Shown in pieces: positions 18,257 through 27,600 of a stretch of 64,000 nt of DNA. The notes beneath the pieces are model-generated. The model saw only the letters and a program-made list of their open reading frames with translations. It did no database searches and was not told where the DNA came from. This DNA is from Streptomyces cyaneochromogenes. Its GTDB lineage: Bacteria > Actinomycetota > Actinomycetes > Streptomycetales > Streptomycetaceae. The stretch spans positions 7,130,001-7,194,000 of the forward strand of contig NZ_CP034539.1 of the NCBI RefSeq assembly GCF_003963535.1, given 5' to 3'. How positions within the stretch are numbered: the first letter of the stretch is position 1; every line of letters begins with the position of its first letter. The position numbers and the translations under genes are program-made.

Positions 18257-18324
18257 TGATGTTGAATCTTGAACTACATCAACACAGCCGACCGTAGACC
18301 TATTCCGTTCAGGATTCAACATCA
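18257..18324. promoter_or_regulatory. Paired inverted operator-like sites between yceI and PL8 genes
   Basis: TGATGTTGAATCTTGAAC (18257-18274) recurs in inverted orientation at 18307-18324 with one mismatch, the copies being 32 bases apart. The AT-rich TTGAA/TTCAA content resembles MarR-type half sites. Both divergent promoters lie in this stretch, so co-regulation is likely. Confidence 0.6.
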
Positions 18325-18371
18325 TCCGCAAAGTGTTGGCGTGATTACGCTGAGGTGGTAGATGCCCAGGC

Positions 18372-20702
18372 ATGACCTCTCAGCGCACCGGGCCCACGAG
18401 ACCCAGCCGCCGAGCCGTCCTGCTCGCGGCGACGCTCCTGGCCACCACCGCCGGCACCGCCACCGCCGCCCACTCGGCCCCGGCCGACGCCTACGACACC
18501 CTCCGCCGCCGCTGGCTCGACATCGCCCTCGGCACCGGCTACGACCCAACGGCACAGCCGTACGCCGCCCGCCTCGCCGAGACCGGCACCCTCGCCCGCG
18601 GCTTCCGGGCCACCATGGCCCCCACCCCCACCTCCCTCTGGCCCGGCCACCCCTACGACCCGCCCGCCGGCATCACCCAGAGCTACGGCCGCCTGTGGAC
18701 CATGACCCAGGCCTACGTCCAGCCCGGCACCGGCTCCACCGCCGACCCGTCCCTCCTCGCCGACGTCCTGCGCGGCCTCGATCACCTCTCCGCCACCGTC
18801 TACAACCCCGCCACCACCCGCTACGGCAACTGGTGGGAATGGCAGATCGGCAGCCCCCGCCTGCTGATGGACATCACGGCCGCCCTGTACGGCCACCTCA
18901 CCGCCGCCCGGATCGACGCCGCCTGCGCCGCCGTGGACCACTTCGTCCCCGACGCCATGCTCACCGACTACTCCGGCACCTCCACCGGCGCCAACCGCGT
19001 CGACCTGTGCCGCGGCGTCGCCCTGCGCGGCATCCTCGGCCGGACCCCGGCGAAGATCGCGCTCGCCCGTGACGCGCTCTCGCCGGTCTTCCCGTACGTC
19101 ACCAAGGGCGACGGCCTCTACGCCGACGGCTCGTTCGTCCAGCACACCCGGGTCGCCTACTCCGGCACCTACGGCCAGGTCCTGCTCGACGGCCTCGGCC
19201 GCCTCTTCGCCCTGCTCGCCGGCTCCGAGTGGGAGGTGACCGACCCGGACAGGCAGATCGTCCTCGACAGCGTCGAGCGCGCCTACGCGCTCCTCATCCA
19301 CGACGGGTTGGTGATGGACAGCGTCAACGGCCGTGCCATCAGCCGGGGTCACCTCAAGAGTGACGACCGGCATGTCCTGCGCAGCGATCACTACCACGGG
19401 CAGGGGATCATCGCCGCGATCGCTCTCCTCGCGGGCGGCGCGAGCCGGACGGAACGCGAGCGCTGGCACGGACGGATCAAGGGATGGATCGAACGGGACA
19501 CTGTCACGCCGATCTTGACGGCCCGTCAGTTCGATGTCGCCGACCTCGCGCGGCTGCACGCCGTCGCCGCACAGCCGGTCGCCGCCGCGCCCGAGCCCAC
19601 CGGCCACCACCTCTTCGCCGCGATGGACCGGGCCGTGCACCGCCGCCCACGCTTCGTCGCGAACATCGCCATGGCGAGCGACCGCATCGCGTACTACGAG
19701 TGCGGCAACGGCGAGAACCCGCGCGGCTGGCACACCGGAGCAGGGATGCTCTCCTGGTGGGCGGACGGCCTCGCGGGCCAGTACACGGACTGGTACTGGC
19801 CGACCGTCGACTGGTACCGGCTCCCCGGCACGACCGTCTCCACGCTCCGCCTCCCCGACAAGGCCGGCGGCGAGTGGGGTGAGCCCAAGCCCGACGTGCG
19901 GTGGGTCGGCGGCGCCACCGACGGCGAGTACGCGGCGATAGGACAGCACCTGAAGGGACTGGGGTCGACGCTGGAGGCCCGCAAGTCGTGGTTCTGCGTC
20001 GAGGACGCCGTGATCTGCCTCGGGGCCGGGATCACCTGCACCGACGGTGTCCCCGTCGAGACCGTCGTCGACAACCGCAACCTCGGGGAAGGCGGCACCC
20101 AGGCCTTCGTACGCGGACCCGGCTGGGCGCACCTGGAGGGCCACGGCGGCTGGGTGGTGCCGTACGGCGATCTGCGCACCCTGCGCGAGGACCGCACCGG
20201 CGCCTGGGCCGACATCAACACCACCAGCACGACGGAGCGCCGCACCCGCCGCTGGCAGACCCTCTGGCTGGACCACGGCACGGACCCCGTGGACGCGACC
20301 TACGTCTACCTGCTCATGCCCGGCGCCGGCCGGCACGAGGTTGCGGCACGGGCCGCCCGCCGGCTGTCGGTCCTCGCCAACGACCGTGCCTGCCAGGCGG
20401 TCGACGTCCCCTCCTTGGGTCTGACGGCCGCCAACTTCTGGCGGGCGGGCACGGCGGGCCCGCTCACCGCCTCCGCCGGGGCGAGTGTGCTGCTCCGCCG
20501 ACGGGCCCGTACCGCTACCCTCTGCGTGAGCGAGCCGCCGCGCACCGGCGAGCCGCTGGAGATCATCTGGGACCGCCCGGTGGAGCGGGTCCTGCACGCG
20601 GACGACTCGGTCGAGGTCCTCTTCGCGGGCCGCCGGCTGCGGGTCCGTGTCACTCCGGGGATGGTATGTACGACCCACCGTTGTGAGGTGGCTCTCAGGT
20701 GA
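18372..20702 (+). CDS. Secreted polysaccharide lyase family 8 enzyme
   Basis: A 776-residue exported lyase. Residues 1-36 form a signal with a twin-arginine-like start (RPSRRAVLLAATLLATTAGT). The alpha/alpha toroid follows with PL8 catalytic residues: Asn in GNWWEWQIGSPR (about 154), and His and Tyr in FVQHTRVAYSGTYG (about 257-268). The beta-sandwich C-terminal domains occupy about 400-776. PL8 enzymes cleave hyaluronan, chondroitin or xanthan by beta-elimination; the specific polymer cannot be read off. The enzyme works outside the cell to produce unsaturated oligosaccharides. It shares its promoter region with yceI. Confidence 0.9.
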   Translation: MTSQRTGPTRPSRRAVLLAATLLATTAGTATAAHSAPADAYDTLRRRWLDIALGTGYDPTAQPYAARLAETGTLARGFRATMAPTPTSLWPGHPYDPPAGITQSYGRLWTMTQAYVQPGTGSTADPSLLADVLRGLDHLSATVYNPATTRYGNWWEWQIGSPRLLMDITAALYGHLTAARIDAACAAVDHFVPDAMLTDYSGTSTGANRVDLCRGVALRGILGRTPAKIALARDALSPVFPYVTKGDGLYADGSFVQHTRVAYSGTYGQVLLDGLGRLFALLAGSEWEVTDPDRQIVLDSVERAYALLIHDGLVMDSVNGRAISRGHLKSDDRHVLRSDHYHGQGIIAAIALLAGGASRTERERWHGRIKGWIERDTVTPILTARQFDVADLARLHAVAAQPVAAAPEPTGHHLFAAMDRAVHRRPRFVANIAMASDRIAYYECGNGENPRGWHTGAGMLSWWADGLAGQYTDWYWPTVDWYRLPGTTVSTLRLPDKAGGEWGEPKPDVRWVGGATDGEYAAIGQHLKGLGSTLEARKSWFCVEDAVICLGAGITCTDGVPVETVVDNRNLGEGGTQAFVRGPGWAHLEGHGGWVVPYGDLRTLREDRTGAWADINTTSTTERRTRRWQTLWLDHGTDPVDATYVYLLMPGAGRHEVAARAARRLSVLANDRACQAVDVPSLGLTAANFWRAGTAGPLTASAGASVLLRRRARTATLCVSEPPRTGEPLEIIWDRPVERVLHADDSVEVLFAGRRLRVRVTPGMVCTTHRCEVALR

Positions 20703-20856
20703 CGGCTTTGTGCGACCCCTACAACGCGCACGCCCCCTGAGCAGTCGGAAGGGCTGCATGCCGCCATGGTTCTGTTCAGGGGTACCAGGAAATGGGTCCG
20801 GAGACTGTACGGAGTCAACGGCTCGCTTTCCTTGGTGTCCTTCGTAAGGTCGCTAC

Positions 20857-22440
20857 ATGACCGTTTTGGAAGAGGCACCGGGTGAGCCGATCGACGCCCG
20901 CGGGCGGACCGCCGAGCTGCACGAGATCCGTGCGCAGGCGCTGGCCGGCCCGAGCGAGAAGGCGACCGCGGCGCAGCACGCCAAGGGCAAGCTGACCGCC
21001 CGGGAGCGGATCGAGCTGCTGCTGGACCCGGGTTCCTTCCGGGAGGTCGAGCAGCTGCGCCGGCACCGTGCGGTCGGGTTCGGTCTGGAGGCCAAGAAGC
21101 CGTACACCGATGGTGTCATCACCGGTTGGGGCACGGTGGAGGGCCGTACGGTCTTCGTGTACGCGCATGACTTCCGTATCTTCGGCGGCGCGCTGGGCGA
21201 GGCCCACGCCACGAAGATCCACAAGATCATGGACATGGCCATCGCGGCCGGTGCCCCGCTGGTCTCCCTGAACGACGGCGCGGGCGCCCGTATCCAGGAG
21301 GGCGTCTCGGCGCTCGCCGGCTACGGCGGCATCTTCCAGCGCAACACCAAGGCGTCCGGCGTCATCCCGCAGATCTCGGTCATGCTCGGCCCCTGCGCGG
21401 GCGGCGCGGCGTACAGCCCCGCCCTGACCGACTTCGTCTTCATGGTGCGCGAGACCTCGCAGATGTTCATCACCGGCCCGGACGTGGTCAAGGCGGTGAC
21501 GGGCGAGGAGATCACCCAGAACGGGCTCGGTGGCGCGGACGTGCACGCCGAGACCTCCGGCGTCTGCCACTTCGCGTACGACGACGAGGAGACGTGCATC
21601 GCGGAGGTGCGCTACCTCCTGTCGCTGCTCCCGCAGAACAACCGGGAGAACCCGCCCCGGGTGGAGTCCTCGGACGCGCCGGACCGCCGCAGCGAGGTGC
21701 TGCTGGACCTGGTCCCGGCGGACGGCAACCGGCCGTACGACATGGCGAAGGTCATCGAGGAGATCGTCGACGACGGCGACTACCTGGAGGTCCACGAGCG
21801 CTGGGCGCGGAACATCATCTGCGCGCTGGCCCGCCTGGACGGCCAGGTGGTGGGCATCGTGGCCAACCAACCGCAGTCCCTCGCCGGCGTCCTGGACATC
21901 GAGGCGTCGGAAAAAGCTGCGCGCTTTGTCCAGATGTGTGACGCTTTTAACATCCCGATCGTCACTTTCCTGGACGTCCCCGGGTTTCTCCCGGGCGTCG
22001 ACCAGGAGCACGGCGGAATCATCCGGCACGGCGCGAAGCTCCTGTACGCCTACTGCAACGCGACCGTGCCGCGGATCTCGCTGATCCTGCGCAAGGCCTA
22101 CGGAGGTGCCTACATCGTCATGGACAGCCAGTCCATCGGCGCCGACCTCACCTACGCCTGGCCGACCAACGAGATCGCCGTGATGGGCGCGGAGGGTGCG
22201 GCCAACGTCATCTTCCGCCGTCAGATCGCCGAGGCCGAGGACCCGGACGCCATGCGGGCCCGCATGGTCAAGGAGTACAAGGCCGAGCTCATGCACCCGT
22301 ACTACGCGGCCGAGCGTGGCCTGGTGGACGACGTGATCGACCCCGCGGAGACCCGCGAGGTCCTCGTCCGCTCGCTGGCGATGCTCCAGACCAAGCACGC
22401 CGACCTGCCGTCCCGCAAGCACGGCAACCCCCCGCAGTAA
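20857..22440 (+). CDS. accB: Acyl-CoA carboxylase beta subunit (AccB type)
   Basis: A 527-residue carboxyltransferase with two crotonase-like domains. It moves the carboxyl group from biotin on an AccA-type subunit to acetyl-CoA or propionyl-CoA, feeding malonyl/methylmalonyl-CoA to fatty acid and polyketide synthesis. Oxyanion glycines are in CAGGAAYSPALTDF and RKAYGGAYIVMDS. The residue after GGAY is Ile (codon 420), as in S. coelicolor AccB; PccB has Asp there, so this is the broader-specificity form. The epsilon subunit gene follows. TAAGGT at 20845-20850, 6 bases before the ATG, and no Shine-Dalgarno suggest a leaderless transcript. Confidence 0.94.
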   Translation: MTVLEEAPGEPIDARGRTAELHEIRAQALAGPSEKATAAQHAKGKLTARERIELLLDPGSFREVEQLRRHRAVGFGLEAKKPYTDGVITGWGTVEGRTVFVYAHDFRIFGGALGEAHATKIHKIMDMAIAAGAPLVSLNDGAGARIQEGVSALAGYGGIFQRNTKASGVIPQISVMLGPCAGGAAYSPALTDFVFMVRETSQMFITGPDVVKAVTGEEITQNGLGGADVHAETSGVCHFAYDDEETCIAEVRYLLSLLPQNNRENPPRVESSDAPDRRSEVLLDLVPADGNRPYDMAKVIEEIVDDGDYLEVHERWARNIICALARLDGQVVGIVANQPQSLAGVLDIEASEKAARFVQMCDAFNIPIVTFLDVPGFLPGVDQEHGGIIRHGAKLLYAYCNATVPRISLILRKAYGGAYIVMDSQSIGADLTYAWPTNEIAVMGAEGAANVIFRRQIAEAEDPDAMRARMVKEYKAELMHPYYAAERGLVDDVIDPAETREVLVRSLAMLQTKHADLPSRKHGNPPQ

Positions 22441-22497
22441 CCCAGCGGATCCTTCGCGGTACCCCCGCGGAAACCTCAGCCACGGAGACTGACACCC

Positions 22498-22692
22498 ATG
22501 AACCTCCCTGATATCCGCGTCGAGAAGGGCCACGCCGAGCCCGAGGAAGTCGCCGCCATCACGGCGATCCTCCTGGCCCGCGCCGCCGCCCAGCCGGCCG
22601 ACACCACCCCGGCCCACCGGGGCCGCGCCAAGGCGGGCTGGCGTCGCCTGGAGCGCGAGCCCGGCTTCCGCGCCCCGCACAGCTGGCGCTGA
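22498..22692 (+). CDS. accE: Acyl-CoA carboxylase epsilon subunit
   Basis: A 64-residue protein of the actinobacterial carboxylase epsilon family. It begins with the conserved INVEKGxxEPEE-type stretch (here PDIRVEKGHAEPEEVAAITA) and ends with a basic/aromatic tail (WRRLEREPGFRAPHSWR). The subunit holds the alpha and beta subunits together and raises activity. It lies 57 bases after accB and is followed by a terminator, so accB-accE is a two-gene operon. Confidence 0.92.
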   Translation: MNLPDIRVEKGHAEPEEVAAITAILLARAAAQPADTTPAHRGRAKAGWRRLEREPGFRAPHSWR

Positions 22693-22709
22693 GCCCCACA
22701 GAGCCCAAC

Positions 22710-22747
22710 ACGGCCCCGTCCTCCCCCTGTCGGGAGGGCGGGGCCGT
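22710..22747 (+). terminator. accBE terminator
   Basis: ACGGCCCCGTCCTCCC (22710-22725) pairs with GGGAGGGCGGGGCCGT (22732-22747), with one G-T wobble. Confidence 0.85.
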
Positions 22748-22788
22748 CGGCATGATGAGGGGCCGTACGGAAGTCACCTGGGGGCGGC

Positions 22789-22923
22789 ATGGGGGTGCGG
22801 GCGCAGGCGGAGGCCGCGCTGCGGGACCTCATCGATCACTACGACCGCGGAGGAGAGCCGGAACGGGCCGCCGTACGGGCCCTGTTGAGCCGCCGCACGT
22901 CGTTCCGCCGGGACGTGACGTGA
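22789..22923 (+). CDS. Possible 44-residue small protein
   Basis: ATG 22789 to TGA 22923, reading MGVRAQAEAALRDLIDHYD, then a basic C-terminus (LLSRRTSFRRDVT). The N-terminal half would form an amphipathic helix. It sits exactly between two hairpin terminators (22710-22747 and 22926-22963), which is the layout of an independent short gene. ACCTGGGGGCGGC gives a G-rich ribosome site. I know no family for it. Confidence 0.5.
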   Translation: MGVRAQAEAALRDLIDHYDRGGEPERAAVRALLSRRTSFRRDVT

Positions 22924-22925
22924 AA

Positions 22926-22963
22926 CGGCCCCGGCCGCCTCCCGAAGGAAGCGGCCGGGGCCG
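22926..22963. terminator. Bidirectional terminator, end of left conservon
   Basis: A 13-bp perfect stem: CGGCCCCGGCCGC (22926-22938) with GCGGCCGGGGCCG (22951-22963). It closes the minus-strand conservon and the small plus-strand ORF. Confidence 0.85.
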
Positions 22964-22995
22964 AAACGCGTGTGAACCGCCGCAGGCGCCGCGTG

Positions 22996-23577
22996 CTACC
23001 GCAGGCGCGCCATCAGCGCGTGCTCCACCAGCGTGATCAGCGCCGACTTGGCGTCCGCGCGGTGGCGGGCGTCCGTCGTGATGATCGGGGTGTCGGGGCC
23101 GATCTGGAGGGCCTCGCGGACCTCGTCCGGGTTGTACGGCTGGTTTCCGTCGAAGCCGTTGAGGGCGATGACGAAGGGGAGACCCGAGTTCTCGAAGTAG
23201 TCGACCGCGGGGAAGCAGTCGGCGAGACGACGGGTGTCCACCAGGACGATCGCGCCGATCGCGCCGCGCACCAGGTCGTCCCACATGAACCAGAAGCGGT
23301 CCTGACCGGGGGTGCCGAAGAGGTACAGGATCAGGTCCTGGTCCAGGGTGATACGGCCGAAGTCCATGGCCACCGTGGTGGTGGTCTTGTCCCCGGTGTG
23401 GGTGAGGTCGTCGATGCCCGCCGAAGCGGAAGTCATCACGGCCTCTGTGCGCAGCGGGTTGATCTCCGAGACGGCGCCGACGAACGTGGTCTTGCCCACG
23501 CCGAAGCCGCCCGCCACCACGATCTTCGCGGAGGTGGTGGAGCGGGAAGGACCGCCGCTAGAGCTTGCGAAGTCCAC
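22996..23577 (-). CDS. cvnD2: Conservon GTPase CvnD (left copy)
   Basis: A 193-residue small GTPase of the MglA/Ras-like conservon family. Walker A is GGFGVGKTT (about 24-32), switch regions include LFGTPGQDRFWF, and the NKxD-like motif is LNGFDG. In studied conservons CvnD works with CvnA, CvnB and CvnC in a membrane-associated complex likened to eukaryotic G-protein signalling. Its start overlaps the cvnC end by 20 bases. From the AKIVV segment to the end it differs from the right-hand copy (28297-28872) at only four of about 177 residues. Confidence 0.93.
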   Translation of the reverse strand: MDFASSSGGPSRSTTSAKIVVAGGFGVGKTTFVGAVSEINPLRTEAVMTSASAGIDDLTHTGDKTTTTVAMDFGRITLDQDLILYLFGTPGQDRFWFMWDDLVRGAIGAIVLVDTRRLADCFPAVDYFENSGLPFVIALNGFDGNQPYNPDEVREALQIGPDTPIITTDARHRADAKSALITLVEHALMARLR

Positions 23578-24130
23578 TGAGCACCCTTTCGAGCAGTGTC
23601 ACGTCTGGCTGGCCGCCGGCGTTCTCGTCGCCGCCGGGCTGATGGATGGCGACCAGTCCCGCCTCCGCCAAGTCGGCGACGAGGATCCTGGCCACGCCGA
23701 GAGGGATCGTCAGCAGGGCCGAGACCTCGGCGACCGACTTGATCTCACGGCAGAGGTTGCAGATCCGCTGATGCTCGGGCAGCTGGCCCTGCATCTGGTG
23801 CGGCTGCGCGGTGGTGTGCACCAGCGCCTCGATGGCGAGCTGGTAGCGCGGGCGCGTCCGGCCGCCGGTCATGGCGTACGGACGCACCAGGGGGTTGTTC
23901 GATGCCCCGGCGGGCGCCGGCTCGGGGGCGCGTCGCTGCGGCTGCACCGGCTGGATACGCGGCGCCGGCGGCTGGTCGTACGGCGAGGGCCCGGGGCCCT
24001 GCGGGGCGTACGGCTGTCGCTGGCTCGGCTGGGAGGGGAAGTTGTACCGGTTCTGGGAACCGTCGCCGTGCCCCTGGGCAGGGCCGTACGACCAGTTGCC
24101 CGATGACGAACCGTCTGGGGGTGTTGCCAC
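23558..24130 (-). CDS. cvnC2: Conservon DUF742 protein CvnC (left copy)
   Basis: A 190-residue protein. Residues about 1-70 are Pro/Gln/Tyr-rich and disordered. The DUF742 domain then reads VRPYAMTGGRTRPRYQLAIE, HQRICNLCREIKSVAEVSAL and ends LLERVLSGLRKL. The part around VAEVSALLTIPLGVARILVA resembles a helix-turn-helix. GTG 24130 is the start because GGAGGAGAG lies just upstream; a start 30 bases earlier lacks this. The gene is longer at the N-terminus than its right-hand partner. Confidence 0.9.
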   Translation of the reverse strand: MATPPDGSSSGNWSYGPAQGHGDGSQNRYNFPSQPSQRQPYAPQGPGPSPYDQPPAPRIQPVQPQRRAPEPAPAGASNNPLVRPYAMTGGRTRPRYQLAIEALVHTTAQPHQMQGQLPEHQRICNLCREIKSVAEVSALLTIPLGVARILVADLAEAGLVAIHQPGGDENAGGQPDVTLLERVLSGLRKL

Positions 24131-24225
24131 TTTCTCTCCTCCTCCGACTGTGCCTGGCACCCATCATGTGGAGCCGCGTCCCGAAACCTTACGGCTACGG
24201 GACGCCAAAACGCACCGACTGTCTG

Positions 24226-24648
24226 TTAGTTGAGCAGGCTGCCCTGGAGCTCGGCACGCAGATCCGGCGTGAGGACCGTACCGGCACGGTCGACCAGAAG
24301 CGCCATCTCGTACCCGATGAGGCCGATGTCCGCCTCGGGATGTGCGAGAACTGCGAGCGAGGAACCGTCGGAGACGGACATGATGAAGAGGAATCCTCGC
24401 TCCATCTCCACAACCGTCTGGTTCACGCTGCCACCCTCGAAGATGCGGGAGGCGCCTGCCGTCAGAGACGTCAGACCGGAGGCGACGGCCGCGAGCTGGT
24501 CGGCGCGGTCGCGCGGGAAGCCTTCGGACATCGCCAGAAGGAGTCCGTCGGCGGAGACCACCACCGTGTGCGACACCCCGGGGGTGTTGTCCACGAAGTT
24601 GGTGATCAACCAGTTCAGGTTCTGTGCCGCCTGGCTCATCGGGCTCAC
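24226..24648 (-). CDS. cvnB2: Conservon roadblock/LC7 protein CvnB (left copy)
   Basis: A 140-residue roadblock/LC7 domain protein: NWLITNFVDNTPGVSHTVVV, then LAMSEGFPRDRADQLAAVAS, then SLAVLAHPEADIGLIGYEMA. Such domains regulate small GTPases, here CvnD. The GTG at 24648 sits 7 bases after GGAG, the ideal spacing; ATG 24639 (137 residues) is the alternative and is also conserved in the other copy. The start lies one base after the cvnA stop, so translation is coupled. Confidence 0.92.
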   Translation of the reverse strand: MSPMSQAAQNLNWLITNFVDNTPGVSHTVVVSADGLLLAMSEGFPRDRADQLAAVASGLTSLTAGASRIFEGGSVNQTVVEMERGFLFIMSVSDGSSLAVLAHPEADIGLIGYEMALLVDRAGTVLTPDLRAELQGSLLN

Positions 24649-24649
24649 A

Positions 24650-27600
24650 CTAACGCTCCTGGTTGTAGGTGCTGTCAGGGCCGAAGCCCTGGCCGTTCGT
24701 TTCGCTGTTTGCGCTGCGTCCCCGCTGGACACCGCGGCGCAGGTTGCTCAGCCTGCCCCGGACGTCCTCGGGAGCGCGGGAGACCTGTGGGCCGCCCTGT
24801 GGGGTGGCTTCGGCGGCTCCCTGGACCAGGTTGGCCTTGGGCACCCGCCGCGGCAGGCCGGAGGAGGTGACCCCGCCCGCCTTGGGCTTCCGGAGCTGCG
24901 AGGCCTGCTGCCAGCGCTCGTCGTTCTGCGAACGCCAGCTGCTGTCGCCGTTGCTCTCCGGTGTGGGGGCCGGCGTCTCCTGTCGCGCGGGCCGTGCGCC
25001 GTTGGCACCGCTCGCGGCGGAACCGCGGCGCGGAAGCCCGGCGTCGGTCATCGCGTGGGGGGCGGCGGGAGCCGGTCCCGGACGGTCGAAGCCTACGCGG
25101 TCGCGCTCGTTCGCGTCATCGGCCTGCGCGGATTCCGTTTCCGGAGCGTAACCGTCCGAGTAACCGTTGCGGTAGCCGTTCGACTGCGGCCAGTCGTCCT
25201 GGTGACGCCGCTGCTCGAAGGCGGGGAAGGACTCCGGGGCGGACGGGCTCGGGGCCGCGGGCTCCTCGCGGGTCGGCTCCGGATACGCGGGCTCGGGGTA
25301 GCCGCCGCCCGACGAGAAGGTGTCGTTGTCGGGCAGGCCGCCGTTCGGCGCGAAGTACGGGTCGTCGTACGACTGCCGCTGAGGCTCGTCGTACGCGGCC
25401 CGCTGCTGCTCCTCGTACGCCGCCTGCTGCTCCTCGTACGGCGTCTGCCGCTGCTCCTCGTACGCCTGCTGCGGGTCGTAGCCGCCGGGCTGCTCGGGGA
25501 AGCCGCCTCGGGCGTCGTAGCCGCTCTGACCGGTGAACTCGTCGTACGCGGGTGCCTCGCCAGGGGCCTCCGGACCGTGCGCCTGGGCCTCCAGGGCCGC
25601 ACGGCGCTCCTCGCGCATCAGGGAGCGGCCGACGGGGTCCAGCTCGCGGATGTCGTCCGGGACCTCGGTGTAGCGGCTGTCGTCGAAGCCGAGCTCGGCG
25701 GCCGTACGCAGCGGCTGCTGGTTGAAGTTCTCACCCTGGAAGGCCTGCTCCGGGATGATCTGCGAGACGGTGAACTCGTCCTGGGACGGCTGCTGCTCGC
25801 CGCCACCGCCGTGCGTGATCGCGTCCGGCAGCATGACCAGCGAGGTGGTGCCGGCCTGCTCGCCGGAGGGGCGCAGCTGGACGCGGATGCCGTGCCGGTC
25901 GGACAGCCGGCCGACCACGAACAGGCCCATGCGCTGCGAGATCGCGGCGTCCACCGTCGGCGGGTTGGCCAGCTTGTGGTTGATGTCGGCGAAGTCCTCG
26001 GCGGTGAGGCCGATGCCCTTGTCGTGGATCTCGATCATGACCCGACCGTCGGGGAGACGGGTGGCCGTGACACGAACCTTGGTCTGCGGGGAGGAGAACG
26101 TCGTCGCGTTCTCCAGCAGCTCGGCGAGCAGGTGCACGAGGTCGGTCACGGCGCGGCCGTGGATCTCGGCCTCCGGGACGCCGGAGAGCTCGATGCGCTC
26201 GTACTGCTCCACCTCGGAGGAGGCGGCGCGCAGCACGTCGACCAGCGGGACCGGCTGGTCCCAGCGGCGGCCGGGCTCCTCGCCGGCGAGGACCAGGAGG
26301 TTCTCGCCGTTGCGGCGCATACGGGTCGCGAGGTGGTCCAGGCGGAAGAGGTTCTCCAGCTGGTCCGGGTCGGCCTCGTTGTTCTCCAGGTCGGTGATCA
26401 GGGTCAGCTGGCCCTCGATCAGCGACTGGTTGCGGCGCGAGAGGTTGGTGAAGATCGCGTTGATGTTGCCCCGCAGCAGGGCCTGCTCGGCGGCGAGCCG
26501 GACGGCCTCGCGGTGGACCTGGTCGAAGGCGCGGGCGACCTCGCCGATCTCGTCCCGGGTGTTGATCGGGATGGGTGCGACGCGGGTGTCCACGCGGCCG
26601 GGGTCGGTGCGCGAGAGCTGGTCGACCAGCATCGGCAGACGCTGCTCGGCGATACCGAAGGCGGCGTTGCGCAGCTGGCGCATCGAGCGGGACATCTGGC
26701 GGGCCACCATGCCGGCCAGGATGAACGCGGCGAGCAGGGCGACCACGACGGCGGCACCGGTGATCAGCGCGTCGCGCTTGGCGTCGTCGGCGATGTCGGC
26801 GGCCTCGTTCACCGCGGTGTCGGCCAGGTCGGACTCGATCTGGCGGTAGGCGTTGAACTTGAGGGTGTTGACCGCCCACCAGTTCTCGGCGGTGACGCCC
26901 AGCTGGGCGATCTTGGTGCGCTCGCTGGTGTCCGTGGACTGCATGGAGGCGATGGCCTTGACCATGTCCTCGGTCTTGGCCGGCGGCGGTACGTAGTCCG
27001 GGTTCTTCTGCTTGGCCGCCTTGGCCATGGCCGCGCCCTCGGCGAGGACCTCCTTCTTGGCGTCCTCGAGCTTCTGCGCGTCGGCCTCGGTGCCACCGCC
27101 GATGTACTCCTCGACGGCGATGCCCTCGAGATAGGCGTACGACGTCAGAGCGACCCGCTGGCTGGCGAAGCTGCTCGCCGACGGGCCGGGCTTGACCAGC
27201 AGGTGCATGCCGATGGAGCGCTGCAGCGACAGCGCCGCCTTGGTCAGCTCGATCGCGTAGACGGTACGGCCGTAGGAGGTGATGTTGCCGGTGCCCAGGC
27301 CGAGCTCGTTGGCGAACTCCGTCAGGGGGTGTGCGACCTCGACATAGCCCTCTTCGGTCTGCACACCGGTCAGCTTGTTGCCGTACGCCTGCGCGCGCAG
27401 TTCCGCGAGGCCCGGCTCGACGTCGCGAAACAGCCTCAGGCGGCGCTCCAGGCCTGCCTTCTGCGGCATGTTCTGCGCGGCCTCGTCGAACTCGTCCGCC
27501 GCGTCGTCCGTGTTGTCACGGGCCGCGGTGACCGTCTTGTCGTCCTCGCCCTTGCCCTGCAGCAGCGGGGCGGCGGTCACGTCACGTTCGTTGTAGAGGG

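Noticed and set aside
18345..20759. An 804-codon minus-strand open frame opposite the PL8 lyase
   Set aside because: The plus-strand protein has signal peptide and catalytic motifs; the antisense translation is low-complexity Gly/Val.
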